A stretch of 64,000 nt of DNA from Gilliamella mensalis (lineage in GTDB: Bacteria; Pseudomonadota; Gammaproteobacteria; Enterobacterales; Orbaceae), in contig NZ_FMWR01000002.1 in NCBI RefSeq assembly GCF_900103085.1, positions 173,427 to 237,426 on the forward strand, given 5' to 3'. Each line of letters begins with the position of its first letter. The stretch's first letter is position 1. Shown here in pieces: positions 60,311 to 64,000 of the stretch. Made by a program: the position numbers and the translations under genes. The notes below the pieces were generated by a model, which worked only from the letters and a program-made list of their open reading frames with translations, did not search any database and was not told the DNA's origin.

Positions 60311-60628
60311 CTAAATACATTTAACTGGTTTTGGTAATCCTGCAAGTTTAGTCGCTTGTTTAGCTGGACCATCGGGAAATAATTTATACAAATAACGACT
60401 GTTGCCCTTTTCTGCACCAAATTTTTTTTCCATCGCTTTAACTAACGCACGTATAGCTGGTGAAGTTTTATATTCTAAGTAAAAATCACGAACAAATAAA
60501 ATTACTTCCCAATGCGCATCAGTTAATTCAATGGTCTCTTTGGCTGCCAATTCAGGAACCAAGTCAACACTCCAATCTTGCCAATTTTTTAAATAACCTT
60601 TATCATCGGTTTCTATCTGTTCTAACAT
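60311..60628 (-). CDS. tusE: Sulfur relay protein TusE (DsrC family)
   Basis: 105 residues (109 in Escherichia coli). [37 protein letters not shown] and the C-terminal GLPKPVKCI with its penultimate Cys, which accepts the persulfide, are typical. It transfers sulfur from TusBCD to MnmA for tRNA thiolation. Its upstream partner tusA lies at 9581-9817 in this window. Confidence 0.94.
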   Translation of the reverse strand: MLEQIETDDKGYLKNWQDWSVDLVPELAAKETIELTDAHWEVILFVRDFYLEYKTSPAIRALVKAMEKKFGAEKGNSRYLYKLFPDGPAKQATKLAGLPKPVKCI

Positions 60629-60821
60629 TTTTCAAAGTACGCTATTTAATTTATGCTGTATTATACCCAATTAATCAAAATCCAACACTAATTTTGCAGG
60701 CGAATACCCCATCGTTTGCTTAATTTCCACAAAATTTGATGAAATTTAAAGCAAACGATAAAAAATCTTAAAATAGCTATTTACAAATAAGCAAGTCTCC
60801 TTTAATATTCACAGCCATTGC

Positions 60822-60909
60822 GGAAGTGTGGCTGAGCGGTTGAAAGCACCGGTCTTGAAAACCGGCGAGGGGCGACCCTCCCAGAGTTCGAATCTCTGCG
60901 CTTCCGCCA
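60822..60909 (+). tRNA. tRNA-Ser (TGA anticodon)
   Basis: 88-base class II tRNA beginning GGAAGTGTGGCTGAG with long variable arm (CGAGGGGCGACCCTC) and encoded CCA. The anticodon loop TCTTGAAAA exposes TGA. T arm AGTTCGAAT. Confidence 0.97.
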
Positions 60910-61446
60910 TCTTTCCTAAATACCTCTTAAAAACCAACAAGATAAAATGAAGATGTTATTCAGCATGCCATTAGGTATACCATTTTGTATTAGATTATAT
61001 TGTACAAATATCTTTACGCAGGTTACCATCAATATATTAAGTAATTTTTATATTATCATTCATTAGTGTGCTAATTCTGCTAAATTAGCAAAATTAGCTG
61101 TGTTTTATGTGATATAAAAATTTTCCTACAATTTGACATGCATCACGGTTGGCTCTCCAACAAATAAACATAACTTCACATCGAACTGAATAATATTAGG
61201 AAGAGTGTTTTTCGACAAAAAATAAGTTCTTCTTATTTTATCGAGTAAGAGATAAAAAGATTTTGATAAAAATCTGGTATCTATTCAATTTCACAGCCTT
61301 TGTTTTTTTTCTAGAATTAAAATATTTTTAACAAGACAATCTGCACTATTTTGATTAGTTGTCTAGCTACCATAAGAGTAAAGTGTAAAAAAGAGTTAGT
61401 GAGGAACAAAAAAAAGCAGTGCAATTGCACTACTTTTTTATTGATA
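60910..61446. other. Gene-poor stretch after tRNA-Ser
   Basis: About 535 AT-rich bases. No gene or integrase trace was recognised on either strand. It holds the terminator at 61408-61440. Start of the scrap-yard region. Confidence 0.4.
61408..61440. terminator. Bidirectional terminator
   Basis: AGTGCAATTGCACT (61418-61431) is a perfect palindrome flanked by an A-run on the left and a T-run on the right, so it works in both directions. It ends leftward transcripts from the PPTase fragment just 7 bases after its stop. Confidence 0.8.
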
Positions 61447-61860
61447 TCAGTATAGATAAACTCCTGTTAACAAACAATATGTCAAACCAATTCTTACTAA
61501 TGCCGACCTTCCTATTTCAACTCCTACTGATACTGCTAAAACGATCATTTTTTCACTGTGAGAAATATTGAAACGCAGCGGAATTGCCAGCTGTTCAGGC
61601 AAAATATAGGGCTTCTTATAATCATTAGTTATGAATTCTATATTTTCGGCAGGAATACCTTGTAGATATCTGCTCAGAACATCACGCACTAACATTCGGG
61701 TTACCAAATATTGGTGTTTATACTTGTCAAAGTATAATTTTTGCCACTGCTCCAATTCCTGATGATTCAAAAATTGGACGTAGTTGGTCAAAGCAAAATC
61801 GGGATTTATTTCCTCATCATAGGTAAACCAGATGTGTATTTCATTTTCTGCTATCTTCAT
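61447..61860 (-). pseudogene. 4'-Phosphopantetheinyl transferase, C-terminally truncated
   Basis: 137 residues. YDEEINPDFALTNYVQFLN, KHQYLVTRMLVRDVLSRYL and PLRFNISHSEKMIVLAVS follow Sfp/AcpT-type phosphopantetheinyl transferases up to the point where GVDIE should give the first metal ligand. Here it reads VGVEIGRSALVRIG and stops after 15 more residues. The C-terminal half with the catalytic (W/F)xxKE block is missing, so the normal length of about 220 is not reached. Such enzymes load acyl or peptidyl carrier proteins. It cannot be active as read. Confidence 0.75.
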
Positions 61861-62140
61861 AAAGTTTTCTACTTATTCTTTGGTTTCGTAAATACGGTTT
61901 AATTTGAAACTCCATTGACAGAACTAATCCAAGCTCATCTTTCAGGCAGCTTATTGAACTTTGATATCAAACGAGGGTTATCTGTACAGCAGGAAAGTTG
62001 TGCCTAAAACAGGGAAATGGCAATAAATAGTAACTTATCTAGAGGTATTTAGATCTAAATATAAGCCCAAATGCCTCAAAAAAGCGCGGTTAAAAATTTA
62101 GTTTGAGTGAAGCTTTACTGTACAAAGGTCTCAATAAAAA

Positions 62141-62641
62141 TCAAAGTAGTTTATACATATGGTAATTTATCAGTACCTGATTTTCTCTGGATATTTTGTT
62201 AGCCCGCTTTATTTTAAAACCCCATTTTTTGAAAATTGGCATGGCCACTTTTGAAGCATCTACACTTAATTGTGTAAGCTTTTTCTGGTGGGCCAAGTCA
62301 AGCACATGGTCATAGAGTTTTCTAGCTATGCCACGCTTTTGAAAGTCAGGATGCACGTACAGACAGTCTATGTAACCATCATCTCCAAGTTCAACAAACC
62401 CCGCAAGGCTTGAGCCAAAGATAGCCATCCAAGGCTGAGTGTTATTTAAACGTTCTAACCACTTCTGATAATCTGGTGGTGTTGAGCACCATGCTTCTTG
62501 CTGTGCTTTGCTGTAAATATCGGTATCAATAGCATGAATAGACGAATGAAACAAATCGCATATTTCAGATGCATAGAGTGAAGAGTATGGTTTTACTTCG
62601 ATTTTAGATGCAGCATTACCCAATTTGTTTCCTATTTTCAT
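62141..62641 (-). CDS. GNAT family N-acetyltransferase (YafP-like)
   Basis: About 166 residues from ATG 62641. DGYIDCLYVHPDFQKRGIAR carries the acetyl-CoA motif (Q-K-R-G-I-A), followed by YDHVLDLAHQKKLTQLSVDA and FKKWGFKIKR. YSKAQQEAWCSTPPDYQKWL precedes it. The wording resembles YafP-type acetyltransferases of unknown substrate. The frame is open upstream to 62734, but there it runs antisense-like through a transposase remnant in another frame, so the short start is preferred. No clear ribosome binding site is seen. Confidence 0.72.
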   Translation of the reverse strand: MKIGNKLGNAASKIEVKPYSSLYASEICDLFHSSIHAIDTDIYSKAQQEAWCSTPPDYQKWLERLNNTQPWMAIFGSSLAGFVELGDDGYIDCLYVHPDFQKRGIARKLYDHVLDLAHQKKLTQLSVDASKVAMPIFKKWGFKIKRANKISRENQVLINYHMYKLL

Positions 62642-63076
62642 TATGATTTGCTCTAGCAAGACTTTGCACTTCAATATCGCCAACATTGACAAGGCTGGCT
62701 TCCGTACTAATAGCTTCGTGAGTATCCACATCAATAGCTAAGTCTGCTTTGCGCCATGTTCTGCTTTCTTACTTTACATTTACCAAAGACTTTAAGGTCT
62801 GTCGAGTCAATAACGAAATATCGAATAGCCCTCTCGTTTTATTGCTATATTTGGTGTAAATTGTCTTTGAACTTTTACCTATATTTGTGTAACATCCATT
62901 GGCTTGAAAGTCAACTCAAAAAAACCTTGCAGTGCAGGTAACGGCATAGAGAAAGTCCCCTCCATCATCAAGGCAGTTTCAATCGCGGTATTAGAGTACT
63001 GGAAGCCTCCACCACGCATACCATGATGAGTTTTGCATTGCCACACATCTATAGCTAAATCATTTACCCAAAACAT
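62642..63076 (-). mobile_element. IS5-family (IS903-like) transposase remnant
   Basis: Transposase text can be read in pieces. From ATG 63076: WVNDLAIDVWQCKTHHGMRG, QYSNTAIETALMMEGTF and PLPALQGFFELTFKPMDV. Then with a shift VIDSTDLKVFGKCKVRK (the first DDE Asp in ID) and in another frame WRKADLAIDVDTHEAISTEA and LVNVGDIEVQ. All match IS903-group transposases of about 307 residues in order. The middle is deleted and the C-terminal half is lost where the GNAT gene begins. No terminal inverted repeats were found. Confidence 0.8.
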
Positions 63077-63168
63077 AGCTATACTATGCTAACACAAACC
63101 ATTATTGCACTACACCCAGTTAGTCGATCCTGAAAAATTCTCAACCCTATGATTAACAATGGTTTATA

Positions 63169-63570
63169 ATGACCCGCAAACATGGCAGACCCGCTTTTTT
63201 GCCCTCCAGAGCCCAAAACGTTGCAGAATCGTTGATTTATGAAAACGAAGAAAAAGCTTTCAGCCCCCGATTTGAGGATATCGTCAGCTCGACCCATCGG
63301 TTGGTACGTTTGGCGAAGGTAATCGATTGGGATCGTGAACTGGATCATCACTTTGCTACGGTAGGTGCGGCTGCGTTACCGACTCGCCTGATGACAGGTC
63401 TGATGTATCTGCAACACATGAATAAACTGCCATATCATCCGACCAATCTGATTAAATGGCGTCAGCGATTGGGGCGATGTTGTGCCAAACGCCATTGCTG
63501 TGCTTCTGTTCGAATACTTTTAGGGCGCAATGTTTTATATTCTATCGGCGGTTCCCCCCCTTTTTATTGA
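63169..63570 (+). mobile_element. Second IS5-family transposase remnant
   Basis: 133 residues open from ATG 63169. KVIDWDRELDHHFATVG and ALPTRLMTGLMYLQHMNKL match the N-terminus of another IS5-family subgroup. The sequence then jumps straight to LPYHPTNLIKWRQRLG, losing the usual N-P-Y-W-Q-Y-F-C-G region of about 30 residues. The remaining C-terminal two thirds, with the catalytic domain, are missing. It is different from the minus-strand remnant next to it. Its right end lies within a DJ-1/PfpI gene. Confidence 0.8.
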
Positions 63571-63705
63571 TGCGATAGTCGCACTCCAACCATTATCCAC
63601 AACAGCTTTAAGAGGAATTGCTAATTCATCTAAATAAAACCCTGTATTACGATCTATCTCAGCAATATGATGAATAGAAGTAACAACAAATAATATATTT
63701 TTCAT
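63548..63705 (-). pseudogene. DJ-1/PfpI family protein, N-terminal fragment cut by an IS remnant
   Basis: From ATG 63705 (AAGGAA box 8 bases upstream) the frame reads MKNILFVVTSIHHIAEIDRN, TGFYLDELAIPLKAVVDNGW and SATIASIKRGG, the N-terminus of DJ-1/PfpI proteins. These have about 220 residues with a Cys nucleophile much later. After about 50 codons the sequence becomes the end of the second transposase remnant, so the rest is gone. Break near 63548. Confidence 0.75.
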
Positions 63706-63761
63706 CGAAGTGTTCCTTGTTTTAAAGTTAATGAATTTATTAATTTTATTAAGTGTTTTTT

Positions 63762-64000
63762 TTATTTCTTATTTTTAATTGATCTCATGAAAATATTATT
63801 AAGAATTAGTGCAATAATAGTGATTATCGCTCCTATAATTTCGGTATATGAAATGGAATGGCCTTGATAGATGCCAATAATAAAAGAAATGACAGGTACT
63901 AAATTTACAAAAAGAATACCATTGATAGCACCAAGACCATTGATACCAGCATTCCAAGTAATGATTACTAATGTTGTGATAACAAGCACAAAAATATCAA
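63762..64000 (-). CDS. DMT/EamA family permease, 3' part
   Basis: The frame is open to the window edge, so the start is outside. The visible 79 residues contain ITTLVIITWNAGINGLGAIN, FVNLVPVISFIIGIYQGHSI, and SYTEIIGAIITIIALILNNI, the last EamA repeat with its membrane helices, and a lysine-rich end. Drug/metabolite transporters of this kind export amino acids or metabolites. The DJ-1 fragment lies 56 bases downstream on the same strand. Confidence 0.82.
   Translation of the reverse strand, partial: DIFVLVITTLVIITWNAGINGLGAINGILFVNLVPVISFIIGIYQGHSISYTEIIGAIITIIALILNNIFMRSIKNKK

Noticed and set aside
62642..62734. N-terminal extension of the GNAT protein
   Set aside because: The same bases encode IS903-like transposase text in another frame, so the extension is accidental; start set at 62641.
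62879..63076. Independent small protein gene of 65 codons
   Set aside because: The residues match the N-terminus of IS903-type transposases and continue in other frames; it is a remnant.

Overview
The window looks like chromosomal DNA of a strongly AT-rich gammaproteobacterium. Gene content and protein sequence resemble Enterobacterales and Pasteurellales, and several blocks have an Enterobacteria-like order: trxB-cydD-cydC, rsfS-rlmH, ybeY-ybeX-lnt, gltIJKL, ftsB-ispD-ispF-truD-pcm, and hof genes near mrcA. The compact, decaying genome style suggests a host-associated lineage such as Orbaceae (Gilliamella-like gut symbionts). That placement is inferred from content only.

Layout. 1-4700: 3' part of an iron-dependent alcohol dehydrogenase, an aldo/keto reductase, a TetR-type repressor, a frameshifted gap (GAPDH) pseudogene and an MFS transporter. 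Two near-identical operators lie between the dead gap gene and the transporter. 4700-5360: a gene-poor stretch with a small palindromic element. 5360-14000: tRNA-Gly, yhhL-rsmD-mrcA, a CptA/YgfX-like membrane protein, tusA, yigL, and a hof operon (DNA-uptake secretin and its PilM/N/O/P-like partners) in which HofM and HofN are fused. 14080-14350: tRNA-Val, tRNA-Val, tRNA-Lys behind a good promoter. 14600-26300: Sel1-repeat protein, GH3 glycosidase, broken LysE-type exporter, APC permease, YhfA, broken TauE-type exporter, mltB, ldhA, ampG-like, nitroreductase. 26640-30950: trxB-cydD-cydC.

31128-44778: a complete Tad (tight adherence) type IVc pilus locus on the minus strand, transcribed flp1-tadA-tadB-tadC-tadD-rcpC-rcpA-tadZ-tadE-tadF-tadG-RCC1 protein-tadV. 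Flp1 would be matured by TadV. TadA, TadB and TadC drive assembly, TadZ positions the machine, RcpA and RcpC form the outer-membrane channel, and TadE, TadF and TadG are pseudopilin-like or tip candidates. The embedded exported RCC1 beta-propeller with an acidic insert is the most unusual gene of the window. The pilin gene has its own promoter and is separated from tadA by two hairpins.

45300-60910: housekeeping genes rsfS, rlmH, ybeY, ybeX(corC), lnt; the glutamate/aspartate ABC transporter gltIJKL; recD, nadR, pnuC; pcm, truD, ispF, ispD, ftsB; tusE; tRNA-Ser. 60910-64000: a scrap-yard with a truncated phosphopantetheinyl transferase, a GNAT acetyltransferase, two different IS5-family transposase remnants, the N-terminus of a DJ-1/PfpI gene cut off by one of them, and the 3' part of a DMT permease running off the window. 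The window holds at least eight decayed genes, several with readable mechanisms of loss.
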